Below the pieces are notes generated by a model, which was given only the letters and a program-made list of their open reading frames with translations, made no database searches and was not told where the DNA came from. Positions 1-9,181 of a stretch of 54,509 nt of DNA are shown one piece after another. The stretch is from Candidatus Poseidoniales archaeon (lineage in GTDB: Archaea; Thermoplasmatota; Poseidoniia; Poseidoniales; Poseidoniaceae): contig QXYC01000026.1 of NCBI GenBank assembly GCA_009887095.1, forward strand, positions 1 to 54,509, in the 5' to 3' direction. The translations under genes and the position numbers were made by a program. Position 1 is the first letter of the stretch. Every line of letters starts with the position of its first letter.

Positions 1-1307
1 GCAGCGATTTCAGAAAGATAGGAAATTCGCTCAGGAGGAATGACGCCCTTTCGCGCCCCCATTTCATCAATGGGTTCTGAAGCTTCAAAGCCAACCATAG
101 CGGCCAACTTGACCCACAATCGATCGACACCACCATCAGCAAACTGGCTGGCGATGGTTGCCACGACTGGAAGTTCTTCATCAGCCACATCGAATTTGTT
201 TCGGTTGCGTCGAACCTGCTTGCGAATGGCGCGCAGAGCATCCTCACTGCCTCGCTTCTCATACTTGTTGAGGATGACAAGGTCGGCCACATCGAGCATC
301 TCAATCTTCTCAAGTTGCGTGTGAGCGCCGAATTCAGCGGTCATCACATAGAGCGAACGGTCGGCGACAGACGTGATGGCGTCGCTGCCTTGACCGATGC
401 CACTTGTTTCACAGAAAATGAGATCGAACCCAACGGCCTTGGCCACTTCGATGGCTCGATCGAGGTTCGCACTGATCTCAGAACCGGACCCTCTGCTCGC
501 AAGACTGCGCATGTAGAGGTCGTTGTTGGAGAGTGAGTTCATTCGGATGCGGTCGCCAAGCAGGGCGCCACCGGTCCGCTTTCGAGTCGGGTCAACACAG
601 AGCAAGCAGACCTTCTTGCCGGGGTTGTCGCGCTGAATGCGCAACATCAACTCATCGAGCAGGCTTGACTTTCCTGCACCACCTGTGCCGGTGAATCCAA
701 TCACAGGTACATCAGCGGTCGAGGAACGGCAGGTTTCAACAGCCGCCTTGAAGGTTGCATCATCGGCAGATTCAGACAGGGTGAGCAAGAGTCCAACCTT
801 TGCCATATCGTTTGGCGTGACGGGGCCGTTGAGGCTCTTCATGCGCTCCTTGCCGATGAGATCGACTTCGGCAGCTTGGCCCATGAGGTGGTGAATCATG
901 CCCATGAGGCCCATACTGCGTCCATCGTCGGGTGAGTAAATCTTCGAGATACCAGCCTGGTGGAGGGTTCGAATTTCAGGAGGGGTGATGGTTCCTCCAC
1001 CGCCGCCAAAGATGCGGACATGCTCGCAGCCGGCCTCGTCCAAGAGTTCTCGAATGTAGGAAAAGTACTCGACGTGACCGCCTTGATAGGAAGTGAGTGC
1101 CACGGCGTGAGCATCTTCCTGCACGGCACAATCGACCACGGCCTTTGCTGACTGGTCGTGGCCGAGGTGAATCACTTCTGCCCCAGAGGATTGAATCAAG
1201 CGTCGCATGACATTGATGGCGGCGTCGTGACCGTCGAACAGTGAAGCTGCCGTAATAACACGGACTGGACCTGCTGTGGTCTCGAACACAGGTTCCTCGT
1301 CGGCCAT
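1..1307 (-). CDS. icmF: Fused B12-dependent acyl-CoA mutase, IcmF type (partial)
   Basis: The frame runs from an ATG at 1307 to the window edge, about 435 codons, so the C-terminal half is missing. An N-terminal cobalamin-binding domain carries DGHDAAINVMRR at about residues 25-36 (the DxH with the lower-ligand histidine). A MeaB-type G domain follows, with Walker A GFTGTGGAGKSS at about 201-212. This order (B12 domain, GTPase, then the substrate barrel) is that of IcmF, which interconverts isobutyryl- and butyryl-CoA or related acyl-CoAs through adenosylcobalamin; its GTPase module supports cofactor loading. The substrate barrel lies outside the window, so the substrate cannot be read and a methylmalonyl-CoA mutase-like role remains possible. 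It fits the acyl-CoA synthetase and EtfD genes nearby. Confidence 0.85.
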   Translation of the reverse strand, partial: MADEEPVFETTAGPVRVITAASLFDGHDAAINVMRRLIQSSGAEVIHLGHDQSAKAVVDCAVQEDAHAVALTSYQGGHVEYFSYIRELLDEAGCEHVRIFGGGGGTITPPEIRTLHQAGISKIYSPDDGRSMGLMGMIHHLMGQAAEVDLIGKERMKSLNGPVTPNDMAKVGLLLTLSESADDATFKAAVETCRSSTADVPVIGFTGTGGAGKSSLLDELMLRIQRDNPGKKVCLLCVDPTRKRTGGALLGDRIRMNSLSNNDLYMRSLASRGSGSEISANLDRAIEVAKAVGFDLIFCETSGIGQGSDAITSVADRSLYVMTAEFGAHTQLEKIEMLDVADLVILNKYEKRGSEDALRAIRKQVRRNRNKFDVADEELPVVATIASQFADGGVDRLWVKLAAMVGFEASEPIDEMGARKGVIPPERISYLSEIA

Positions 1308-1361
1308 GTTGCTTCCACGCACCTTTGGTTCATCAATTCAAGGGTGAGGGGTTGTGCACAT

Positions 1362-4300
1362 TTACCAGCCTTGCTGCTGTTCATAGGCCACATCGCTCGG
1401 GACATCTGGAATGGTTTTGGCCACCGGCGCTTGCTGCCCTTGTTCGTGAATCGCTTGTTCCAAAACGTCGTCCAATTCAGTCCGCAATCTCTCCAAACGA
1501 ATGGCTTGGTGCGCTCCAAGCATTCGCATCATGACCGCTCGCTCGTAAGCCGAAGCAATTTCATCGAGTTCATCTCGCTGTGTTGCTCCCTTCAGAGAGG
1601 TTTCAAACCGCTTGGCTCGTCCGCCTCGAGTCACGATGCCAAGACCGATCCAAAGCGAGAGGGGCACACCAACGAGGATGCCGATAAGGTCCCACGCCCC
1701 AAGACCGATTTGCGTGCCGGGGACGATGATTTCGAAACTGTCAATCGGCTTTGAGTCCGAGTCGTACGGGTCTGTTCCTGCGTTGCGTTCTGCATCGTCG
1801 AGGAACCCATCGTTGTCATCATCGGGATCCGCATAGTCGCCAATACCATCGTTATCGAAGTCCTTCTGTTCGAGTGGATCATCAGGGAATGCATCGTCTG
1901 CATCAAGTGTTTTGTCACCATCAAGGTCGCCCGGAGATGCATAGTCTGGCAAGACATCGATGCTGTCATTGTAACCATCGTTGTCCCTGTCAAACAACGA
2001 CGGGTCTGCATTGTTGCCAGATTGGTTGTCACCAAATCCATCGCCGTCTTCATCTTTGCATTGGGTTGGATCGTTTGGGAAGGCATCCGCATTTCGTCCA
2101 AACGGATTGTCGCCACACCCGTCGTTGTCAATGTCTAACCACTGGCTTGGTTCTGCGAGGAAGGCATCGTAATTGTTGCCTGCTGGATTGTCACCGTAAC
2201 CATCACCGTCGATGTCATACCATTGGGAATCATCCATTGGGAATCGATCTGCATTCGAGCCAAAGGAGTTGTCGCCAAATCCATCGCCGTCCGAATCGAG
2301 GTGCTGTGAGGGGTCGTAAGGGAACGCATCAGCGCTGTCTTCGTATCCGTCGTTGTCGGTATCAAGCCAGCGGAGTTTGTCGGCAGGGAATCCATCGCCT
2401 GCATCCGACCATCCGTCGCCATCGCTGTCGGTGCAGCCGTACCGGTCTTCGGTCGAGTTGCCGGGAACCGTCATACAGGCATCCCCGCGTGTGCCACCAA
2501 TGTTATCACCGTAGCCATCGCCATCCAAATCGGACGACTGTGTTGGATCGAATGTGAATTCATCGTAGTCAATACCGAGGCTGTTATCACCATAGCCATC
2601 GCCATCCAAATCGTTCCATTGAGTGATTTCGTCTGGAAGTGCATCCACAAGATCGGCAAACCCATCGCCGTCCATGTCGACGCAGCCAAGCAAACCTTCT
2701 GTGCTGTTACCGCTGGTCGTTGGGCAGTTGTCACCTTCGATCCCGGATGGGTTATCGCCGTAACCATCTCCATCGGAGTCTGCCCACTGGCTTGGGTCGT
2801 TTGGATAGGCATCACCTGTGTTGCTGAATCCGTCGAAATCGTTGTCCAAGCAGCCGTAGGCATCCCGGTTGGAAGTGCCTGCTACATCAGGGCAATCATC
2901 TGCGAAATTGCCAGTCGATTCATCACCAAATCCATCGCCGTCTTCGTCTGCCCACTGGGTAGCGTCGTGAGGGAATGCATCGGAGTCATCAGCCCATGCG
3001 TCACCATCAATGTCGCCACAGCCTTGACGGCCAGCGGTCGAGGTTCCCGGTGTGTAGGGGCAATCATCGCTCGTGGCAAAACCGCCGTTGTCGCCGAATC
3101 CGTCAGCATCTTGGTCGCTCCACTGATTGCCATCGGCGGGGAATGCGTCTTGGGTCGCACCAAATCCATCACCGTCATAATCATCTGAAAAGATCGACAA
3201 GGTCTGCAACGCTCCATCGTTTTGCAACAACGCAAAGCTTCCAGCATTTGTTGCAATTGCTTGAGGGCAACCTGCGTTCACATCGTGGGTCGTGACGTTG
3301 TCGACGGTGTCTTGATTCCAAGCAATAATGCTAATTTGTTCGTTTTGGCCACCAGAAACAAGCGCTTGACCGTTGCTGGCCAACGTGCCGGTGTGGCAAA
3401 CCGCAGCAAAGCCAACATCGGGTGTACTTGTCGCAGCCATCGAGAGAATCTCACGCGTGGACATCACCGCGAAGGAAGATGAAAAATCAGTTGAGCCGAG
3501 CACCACCATGTTAGTGTCCAAGCCCGAAAACTCGACGGAGTTCGATGCGCCACTTGTCGCATTGAACGAAACAAAGTCACATGGTGAGCTTCCACCGGTG
3601 TTCCACCCTTCGACGAGCATGGCCGATTGATGGTTGAACACACGGAGACTTGCATCAGCAAGCAGGCCAATCGAGCAATCCTTGATGCCGTTCCATTGCG
3701 CATCGAAGGCATCAATTCCGGTGGAAAGATTCCTCGCCGCATAGACATGTGCAGCGCTTGCTTCGACTTCACCCGTCGACCATGCGACTGTTGTTCCAAG
3801 GAGCGAGATGGCGTTGCTTGCTGTGTTGTGATCTCGTTCATCGCAATGTGCGTTGCCTGCGCTGAAGAGGGTGGTTGAAGTGGCATAGAGTGCGTGTGTG
3901 CATTCAGGATTTGGTCCAAGGACTTCAGTCATGGCGCCATTTTCGCCCCCAATTTCAAGGCCGTTTGAAAGTGGCGTGAACCATTCTGCGGTCGCCTCAA
4001 TCGAGGTGGTGTTGGCTTGGAGGTCCCATTCCATGGTGATCATGCGCTGGCGGCCGTTCGCAAGCGTGCAATCAATCCCTGAAAGGGTAACAAGCCCTTG
4101 GTCAGTCGGGCAACTAACAGTGAAGAAGGCGCTGTCTTGATTGGAGGTCAAGGCATGCACATTCAATGAACTTGCACTGCTTGAGGCGATTCCAATCATC
4201 TCCTCTCGTACACCAAGCGTATCGATGGCTTCGAGCATGATGCCTGTGTTGGTATGGGCAATGATGACCAATCCATCAGTGTGAGCAGCTTGCATCACGG

Positions 4301-4631
4301 GCTCGCCTGCAAGGTTGCTATCGGAACGAATCGTGCCATCATGTTCGACGATCACAACTTTTCCACCAGCGATTTCGTTGGTCCATGTGTGGTTGCCAAC
4401 GGTGCCTTCTCCATCGTGTGAAACAATAAGGGCGTAACCGTTGCCAAGCGAGGCGATATCAAGCGCCTCAGCGCCTCCGCTGACTTCGACATTGACGTCC
4501 CAGACCCATGTTGACTGGGCTGCTACTTGCATGCCGGTTGGAGTGTCCTGAAGGGCTGTTTGAGCCATTGGTGAGGTGGCTTGGGCTATGAAAAAGAACA
4601 AGACAAAGGATACCAGCCAGCGAGCATTCAT
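1362..4631 (-). CDS. Secreted, membrane-anchored surface protein with thrombospondin type 3-like calcium repeats
   Basis: A 1089-residue protein. Residues 1-23 form a signal peptide (basic MNAR, then a hydrophobic run ending SPMAQTA). Residues ~30-490 are beta-rich with scattered cysteines and no family I can name. Residues ~495-960 hold many Asp-rich repeats of the form DxDGDGxGD, as in thrombospondin type 3 and related EF-like calcium-binding loops, several closing with CPxxxGTS-like cysteine segments. One membrane helix at ~980-1003 is followed by an ~84-residue charged tail with a predicted coiled coil and the ending QQQGW. The topology (large outer domain, one helix, short inner tail) recurs in four other proteins here. 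The ATG at 4631 is preceded by GAGGT. Role unknown; calcium-stabilised adhesion or surface-layer function is an inference. Confidence 0.8.
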   Translation of the reverse strand: MNARWLVSFVLFFFIAQATSPMAQTALQDTPTGMQVAAQSTWVWDVNVEVSGGAEALDIASLGNGYALIVSHDGEGTVGNHTWTNEIAGGKVVIVEHDGTIRSDSNLAGEPVMQAAHTDGLVIIAHTNTGIMLEAIDTLGVREEMIGIASSSASSLNVHALTSNQDSAFFTVSCPTDQGLVTLSGIDCTLANGRQRMITMEWDLQANTTSIEATAEWFTPLSNGLEIGGENGAMTEVLGPNPECTHALYATSTTLFSAGNAHCDERDHNTASNAISLLGTTVAWSTGEVEASAAHVYAARNLSTGIDAFDAQWNGIKDCSIGLLADASLRVFNHQSAMLVEGWNTGGSSPCDFVSFNATSGASNSVEFSGLDTNMVVLGSTDFSSSFAVMSTREILSMAATSTPDVGFAAVCHTGTLASNGQALVSGGQNEQISIIAWNQDTVDNVTTHDVNAGCPQAIATNAGSFALLQNDGALQTLSIFSDDYDGDGFGATQDAFPADGNQWSDQDADGFGDNGGFATSDDCPYTPGTSTAGRQGCGDIDGDAWADDSDAFPHDATQWADEDGDGFGDESTGNFADDCPDVAGTSNRDAYGCLDNDFDGFSNTGDAYPNDPSQWADSDGDGYGDNPSGIEGDNCPTTSGNSTEGLLGCVDMDGDGFADLVDALPDEITQWNDLDGDGYGDNSLGIDYDEFTFDPTQSSDLDGDGYGDNIGGTRGDACMTVPGNSTEDRYGCTDSDGDGWSDAGDGFPADKLRWLDTDNDGYEDSADAFPYDPSQHLDSDGDGFGDNSFGSNADRFPMDDSQWYDIDGDGYGDNPAGNNYDAFLAEPSQWLDIDNDGCGDNPFGRNADAFPNDPTQCKDEDGDGFGDNQSGNNADPSLFDRDNDGYNDSIDVLPDYASPGDLDGDKTLDADDAFPDDPLEQKDFDNDGIGDYADPDDDNDGFLDDAERNAGTDPYDSDSKPIDSFEIIVPGTQIGLGAWDLIGILVGVPLSLWIGLGIVTRGGRAKRFETSLKGATQRDELDEIASAYERAVMMRMLGAHQAIRLERLRTELDDVLEQAIHEQGQQAPVAKTIPDVPSDVAYEQQQGW
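1790..3180. repeat. Coding repeats of the calcium-binding loops
   Basis: The Asp-rich loops of the surface protein at 1362-4631 are encoded by imperfect DNA repeats around CCATCGCCGTC and related words, spaced roughly 60-130 bp. They produce long antisense reading frames that are not genes. Confidence 0.7.
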
Positions 4632-4694
4632 TGCTTACCTCTCGTCGGAAGCGGGTATCAATGTTTGCTTCCACGCAAATGATGCACGAAGAAA

Positions 4695-6371
4695 TCAGAC
4701 ATCGGAGACTTCATCCTCTGCCAACGGAGGTAGTCCCTTCTTTGCACGGATGTAATCGGTGTAGTTTCCGTAGTAGACGGTGACAATTCCATCTTCTAAT
4801 TCCCAAATTCGGTTGACGACTTGGTCAAGGAACCATCGGTCGTGGGATACGGTGATGAGCGAGCCCTCGTAACCAATCAGGGCCTCCTCGAGGGTGTCCT
4901 TTGAATCCATGTCCAAGTGATTGGTTGGTTCGTCCATCAGCAAGAGGTTGTTTTCTTCAAGCAATAATTTGAGCAAAGCGACTCGCGCTCGTTCACCACC
5001 AGACAGTTGTGAAAGTTTGGTGGTGACTTGGTCGCCTGAGAATTGGAAGCGCCCGAGCGCAGCACGGATGTCGCCATATCCGAAATCAGGACGCAATTTT
5101 TGAATTTGTTCTACTGGGTTGAGGTTGAAATCAAGCGTTGCGTGATCTTGGTGGAAGTAGCCGATTTCAGCTCCTGGTGCAAGGTCTCGAACGCCGCTTG
5201 TGAGTTTCTCATCACCGTTGATGATTTTCAAGAGAGTGGTTTTTCCTTGGCCGTTTCCGCCAACAATGCCGATTCGATCGCCCTTGCGAACTTCCAAGTC
5301 TTGGTTGTTGAGGATTGGTCGCTTGAGACCTTCGAAGGTTTTTGTTGCACCATCCAACTGAAGCACGTCCATGCTCGCCTTGTCGGTCGCTTCGAGTTTG
5401 AGGATCAGTGGCTTCCGCTTCTTTGGAACCCGTGCTCGCAGGGCTTTGAGTTCCTGTTGCATGCGCTCAATCATTTTCTGTTTGGCTGAAATTGACTTGT
5501 CATATTTGTTGGCTCGCTTCATTTGCTTGAGTGCGCCTGTGGTCGCAGCAATTTTCTTCTCGACCGTGTGAATCATATCGCCAAGAGCGGCTTCAGTAGC
5601 CACTTTCTGACGAAGAAATTGACTGTAGTTGCCCTTCCAAGGCCACGCTCGAAGGTTGTCCACTTCGACAATGCGGGTGCACACTTGGTCGAGGAAATAC
5701 CGATCGTGAGAAACGATGAGTTGTGCCCCTTTGAAATCCTTGAGAAAAGCCTCAAGCCATTCAGTCGTTTCAATGTCCAAGTGGTTGGTCGGTTCGTCAA
5801 GGAACATGACATCGACGCCAGCGAGTCCGACAAGTTGCCGAGCGAGGGCCAATTTCGCCTTTTCACCACCTGAGAGTTTGTTGACTTTCATGTCCATTGG
5901 ATGCTTATCCAAGCCAAGCCGTGCGAGGGTAGCTTTTGCAATGCTTGCGACGTTGCCGCCACCGCTTGCACCGAGCGTTTGTTGAAGTTCACTGTAACGT
6001 TCCATCACCCCTTCCCAATCGCCATCATAGAATGCAGGGTCAACCATTTGTGCTTCGATCGAGGCAATTTCTTCCTCTAACTCCTGAAATTGGCGCCCCT
6101 TTCGCCCCAGTTCTTCCTCGATGGTCGAATCAGAGTCGATGTCCCTGATCTGCGTAAGGTAGGCAATGCGAATACCAGGTGCATAGTCGATTTCACCGAC
6201 ATCCTGCGATTGTTCACTGATGGTGTTGAGGAGCGTGGTTTTTCCTGCCCCGTTGTGGCCGACAATACCGATGCGATCGCCGTCTTGAACAAGGAGGTTA
6301 ATGTCGACCAGCACATCAACTGGACCAAAACTTCGGTCGACCCCTTCGATGTTGATGAGTTGGCGTGCCAT
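4695..6371 (-). CDS. ABC-F family ATPase (translation-factor type)
   Basis: A 558-residue protein with two ABC ATPase domains in tandem and no membrane segment, as in the ABC-F family (Uup, EttA, Gcn20/ABCF), whose members act on ribosomes or in drug protection. First domain: Walker A GHNGAGKTTL, signature LSGGEKAKLALARQL and Walker B FLDEPTNHLD. Second domain: GGNGQGKTTLL, LSGGERARVALLKLLL and LLMDEPTNHLD. A basic, helical linker separates the domains, as in ABC-F proteins. The ATG at 6371 (MARQLINIEG) is preferred over an upstream start at 6407 because GGGGAG lies just before it and the ABC fold begins immediately. It is divergent from the small gene at 6481. Which ribosomal function it serves cannot be told. 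Confidence 0.9.
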   Translation of the reverse strand: MARQLINIEGVDRSFGPVDVLVDINLLVQDGDRIGIVGHNGAGKTTLLNTISEQSQDVGEIDYAPGIRIAYLTQIRDIDSDSTIEEELGRKGRQFQELEEEIASIEAQMVDPAFYDGDWEGVMERYSELQQTLGASGGGNVASIAKATLARLGLDKHPMDMKVNKLSGGEKAKLALARQLVGLAGVDVMFLDEPTNHLDIETTEWLEAFLKDFKGAQLIVSHDRYFLDQVCTRIVEVDNLRAWPWKGNYSQFLRQKVATEAALGDMIHTVEKKIAATTGALKQMKRANKYDKSISAKQKMIERMQQELKALRARVPKKRKPLILKLEATDKASMDVLQLDGATKTFEGLKRPILNNQDLEVRKGDRIGIVGGNGQGKTTLLKIINGDEKLTSGVRDLAPGAEIGYFHQDHATLDFNLNPVEQIQKLRPDFGYGDIRAALGRFQFSGDQVTTKLSQLSGGERARVALLKLLLEENNLLLMDEPTNHLDMDSKDTLEEALIGYEGSLITVSHDRWFLDQVVNRIWELEDGIVTVYYGNYTDYIRAKKGLPPLAEDEVSDV

Positions 6372-6450
6372 GTTCTCCCCGTTTATGCGCCTCTGTGCAC
6401 CCCTCATAAACTGAATGGCAGGTCAAAGGGTGTGGTATCTCTTGGTGTGG

Positions 6451-6457
6451 TTTATTC
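6451..6457 (+). promoter_or_regulatory. Probable TATA box for the gene at 6481
   Basis: GGTTTATTC is centred about 28 nt upstream of the ATG at 6481, the spacing expected for an archaeal leaderless transcript. There is no Shine-Dalgarno sequence before that ATG. Weak sequence match, good position. Confidence 0.4.
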
Positions 6458-6480
6458 ACCATCGCCAATTTGTAGGTCCC

Positions 6481-6747
6481 ATGAGGCGGAAGCGATGGAC
6501 GCCTGAACGCCAACGAACGTTGCGAGAAGCGGACTGGATTGTTGGTTGGTTGAGGCAAAACGGGCCCGCATCGACCCGTGAGATCACCAAGGCAATGCAG
6601 CAGGAAGGGCTCGAACTTCGTGCCCATGTTCTCAACAAGGCCCTGCGCAAATCACCATTCATCGTTCATTGTGGGTTCCAAAAGGTGGATGGCCATGACC
6701 TCAGCCAGTGGGACTTCGATCGTTCTTTGCGTGAGGAAGATGAGTGA
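6481..6747 (+). CDS. Small basic helix-turn-helix/winged-helix-like protein
   Basis: An 88-residue protein starting MRRKRWTPERQ. An upstream in-frame start at 6415 would add 22 residues that look unlike a protein N-terminus; the ATG at 6481 has a TATA-like element at the right distance. The middle (WIVGWLRQNGPASTREITKA, then ELRAHVLNKALRKSPFI) has the spacing of a helix-turn-helix followed by a recognition helix, and the end is acidic (SLREEDE). I infer a nucleic-acid-binding, winged-helix-like fold; no family is recognised. It is divergent from the ABC-F gene with about 110 bp between starts, so the two could share a control region. Confidence 0.6.
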   Translation: MRRKRWTPERQRTLREADWIVGWLRQNGPASTREITKAMQQEGLELRAHVLNKALRKSPFIVHCGFQKVDGHDLSQWDFDRSLREEDE

Positions 6748-6771
6748 GGAAGAGGAATGAGGAAGGGGAAT

Positions 6772-7104
6772 TCAATCGAACTGAGTGAAGGCTCCAGAAC
6801 GACCTCTTCGTCGCTTGAGTGAACGTTTGTATTCGTTGTCAATCCGCTTCTGTTCTGCGAGTTGGTGCCGCATGCCCGGTGATGCTACGATGCAGACAGC
6901 GATGCCCAGCAAGACACCAGCGGGGGCGCTGAGGTACAATGGGATGCTGAGTATGGCCCAGTTGAGTGTTCCAACCACGAGGCCGACAACAGCGCCGACA
7001 CACATCGGTTTTTGCATGATTCGTGGGAGCAGAGGAGGGGCCTTTCTTGGCTTTGAAAGGTCGATGCTCAGATTCGAACGCTTGTCCTTTTCTGTAGCAA
7101 TCAT
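6772..7104 (-). CDS. Small membrane protein with two helices
   Basis: A 110-residue protein from the ATG at 7104 (MIATEKDKRS). A charged N-terminal segment is followed by two adjacent hydrophobic helices at ~33-55 and ~58-75 and a strongly basic C-terminus (KRSLKRRRGR) that should face the cytoplasm. No family recognised. The frame stays open to 7164, but a strong TATA box at 7128-7138 lies inside that extension and about 29 nt before the ATG at 7104, which argues for a leaderless transcript and the shorter protein. Confidence 0.65.
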   Translation of the reverse strand: MIATEKDKRSNLSIDLSKPRKAPPLLPRIMQKPMCVGAVVGLVVGTLNWAILSIPLYLSAPAGVLLGIAVCIVASPGMRHQLAEQKRIDNEYKRSLKRRRGRSGAFTQFD

Positions 7105-7127
7105 GGTGCCGAGTTGACATGACAGGT

Positions 7128-7138
7128 TATAATATAAT
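7128..7138 (-). promoter_or_regulatory. TATA box of a leaderless promoter
   Basis: On the minus strand the sequence reads ATTATATTATAA, the most AT-rich stretch in this neighbourhood, centred about 29 nt upstream of the ATG at 7104. That spacing places the transcription start at or next to the start codon. Confidence 0.65.
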
Positions 7139-7219
7139 CGCCGGACAACCGGAATGCGGGACAAATTGAACCTCTATGGCGCGAAAGCGGTAGTTCCGCC
7201 TTCTTCAACAGAAGCGGTC

Positions 7220-9145
7220 TCAAATGGCCTTGATCGCTTCTTCGTGGAGGGTCAACAAGTTTCGTAGCTTGACCTTCATCGAAGGGGTGAGCATGTCGTT
7301 GTCTGTGGTCCACTCAACTGGATCCAAGATGAGGGTTGCTGCGACTTCGTAGCCCTTCCAAACTGGAGCCTTCATGCTGTTTGTCTTCAACTCGTTCAGC
7401 AACCAAGCGTTGACCTCAGGTCGTGCGCAGATGTCTGCATTCGAGCCGGATACATCGACGCCTGCGGATTTCAACGCAGGCTTGAGGTTCTCCATGTTCG
7501 GGTGGACCACAAGGAAGGTCCGGAGCATGTTTCGCCCGTCCAGAACTGCTTGTTCGACAAATGGCGAGAGTTTGACGTTCTCTTCAAGTGGTGCAGGCGA
7601 TACATACTTTCCATTTTCCAGTTTGAACTGACTCTTCACACGCCCGGTGATTGAAAGGTAGCCGTCGGAAGAGAGTTTTCCAAGGTCACCCGTTCGGAAG
7701 ACGCCAGGTTCGATGATCACTTCCTTCGTAGCCTTCTCATTGTTCCAGTAGCCCATCATGACGTTTGGACCGTGAACGATGATTTCACCTTCTTCAGGTC
7801 GAGCTGGATCGTCCCAAGCATCTGTGTCGATGGTGACGCTCACGCCATTGGCGACCAAACCAACACAGCGAAGTTTCGAGGTGCCGGGTCCTGCCCATCC
7901 GTTTGCAGCGACAAGCGGGGAGGTCTCCGTAAGTCCGTAGCCTTCGTAGCAACTGAATCCAACCATTTGGATGAATTCGGCGACATCGGGTGAAAGCGCA
8001 GCCGCACCTGACATGCAGAAGCGGATGTTTCCACCAAATCGGGCTCGTACTTTGGACCAGATGAGCTTGTCATAGAATTTGTCGAGGACGCCTTTTGCAG
8101 GAACAGCGTCACATTCAACGCCGGCCTTGGCAATACGCTTTTGTGCGTGCTTACGTGCCTTTCCAGACAGGAATCGCTTGACTGGAGACGAAGCAAACTG
8201 ACTGTTGACACGGTCGTAGAATTTGTTCCAAACACGTGGCACTGCGAGAAGGACTGCCGGCTTGATTTCGATGCATTCATCGGCGATGCGAGTGAGATCG
8301 GAGATGAGGTTAATGTGAACGCCACAGCGGATCATCCAATGCAAATCGAAGGTGCTTCCAAAGGAGTGGGCCCAAGGGAGGAACGCAGCGTTCTTATCGC
8401 CGACGTAGACCTTGAATGCAGATTGAACACACAGGATGTTGGAAAGTGTGTTCCAATTGCTGAGCATGACACCCTTTGGGTTGCCTGTGGTTCCTGATGT
8501 GTAGATCAGGGTGTTGAGGGCGAATGGGTCGTCTGCAACTTCAAAGGTGTTCTCGGACTTTCGTCCAAGCGCCACAAATTCAGTCCATCCGTGGACAGGG
8601 ATGCCTTCTGGCGGCAGTTCATTTGCTGGGTCTTCGCCCATCAAAAGAATTCCAGCGCTCGGCCATCCGCTTGCTTCTTTCGGCATGTGTTCAACAAGTT
8701 TGTCGAGCACACCTGTGTTTGCAACTGCAAGAAGAGAAGGGGTCGAATCAGCGAGAATGTAAGCCCACTCAGCACCATGCTGATGAGTGTACATAGCAGT
8801 GTAAGCAGCGCCGATAGCGTTTGCTCCGTAGGCAAGGGATGCCCATTCTACGCTGTTGTCGAGGATGAGTGCCACTCGGTCGCCAGTTGAAACGCCAAGA
8901 TCAGCAAGTCGTTGACCGACTGCTGTTGAAAGGCTTCCAAATTCGTCGTAGGTGATGTGGGTTCGGGGCATGCCCTTTTCCGGGATGTATCCAAAGCATT
9001 GGTTCGAGCCAAAGCGCTCTACGCTGGTCATCATCATTTGGTAAAGAGTGCGGGGATCTTCGCCCTCAGGTTGTTTCCATTGTCGGTCGTTGGGTTGTCG
9101 TTCCCAGGCCATCTGCAGTTCTGCCATGCACAGCAAGTGTTGCAT
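7220..9145 (-). CDS. AMP-dependent long-chain acyl-CoA synthetase
   Basis: A 641-residue member of the adenylate-forming superfamily that activates fatty acids to acyl-CoA with ATP. Motifs in order: P-loop LIYTSGTTGNPKGVMLS, YGLTETSP, GEIIVHGPNVMMGYW, RTGDLGKLSSDGYLSITGR and the KLENGKYVSP hinge. The length and the insertion pattern fit eukaryotic/bacterial long-chain (ACSL/FAA-like) enzymes rather than acetyl-CoA synthetase. There are ATG codons at 9145, 9127 and 9112; none has a clear ribosome site, so the exact start is open. It lies 36 nt downstream of the SMUG1 gene, in the same direction. With the B12 mutase and EtfD it suggests fatty-acid catabolism, or lipid recycling. Confidence 0.9.
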   Translation of the reverse strand: MQHLLCMAELQMAWERQPNDRQWKQPEGEDPRTLYQMMMTSVERFGSNQCFGYIPEKGMPRTHITYDEFGSLSTAVGQRLADLGVSTGDRVALILDNSVEWASLAYGANAIGAAYTAMYTHQHGAEWAYILADSTPSLLAVANTGVLDKLVEHMPKEASGWPSAGILLMGEDPANELPPEGIPVHGWTEFVALGRKSENTFEVADDPFALNTLIYTSGTTGNPKGVMLSNWNTLSNILCVQSAFKVYVGDKNAAFLPWAHSFGSTFDLHWMIRCGVHINLISDLTRIADECIEIKPAVLLAVPRVWNKFYDRVNSQFASSPVKRFLSGKARKHAQKRIAKAGVECDAVPAKGVLDKFYDKLIWSKVRARFGGNIRFCMSGAAALSPDVAEFIQMVGFSCYEGYGLTETSPLVAANGWAGPGTSKLRCVGLVANGVSVTIDTDAWDDPARPEEGEIIVHGPNVMMGYWNNEKATKEVIIEPGVFRTGDLGKLSSDGYLSITGRVKSQFKLENGKYVSPAPLEENVKLSPFVEQAVLDGRNMLRTFLVVHPNMENLKPALKSAGVDVSGSNADICARPEVNAWLLNELKTNSMKAPVWKGYEVAATLILDPVEWTTDNDMLTPSMKVKLRNLLTLHEEAIKAI

Positions 9146-9181
9146 TAAGCACTTGAATGGTTCGCCGGTTTTGCATGAAGG

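Noticed and set aside
1751-2557. 268-codon plus-strand frame rich in His, Arg and Cys
   Set aside because: It is antisense to the repeated Asp codons of the calcium-loop protein; the composition follows from the complement of GAT/GAC/GGT codons and it has no protein features.
1309-4677. 13-bp sequence TTGCTTCCACGCA at 1309-1321 and again at 4665-4677, upstream of two genes
   Set aside because: A shared 13-mer is expected by chance many times in 54 kb, and the distances to the two start codons differ (about 1 and 34 nt).
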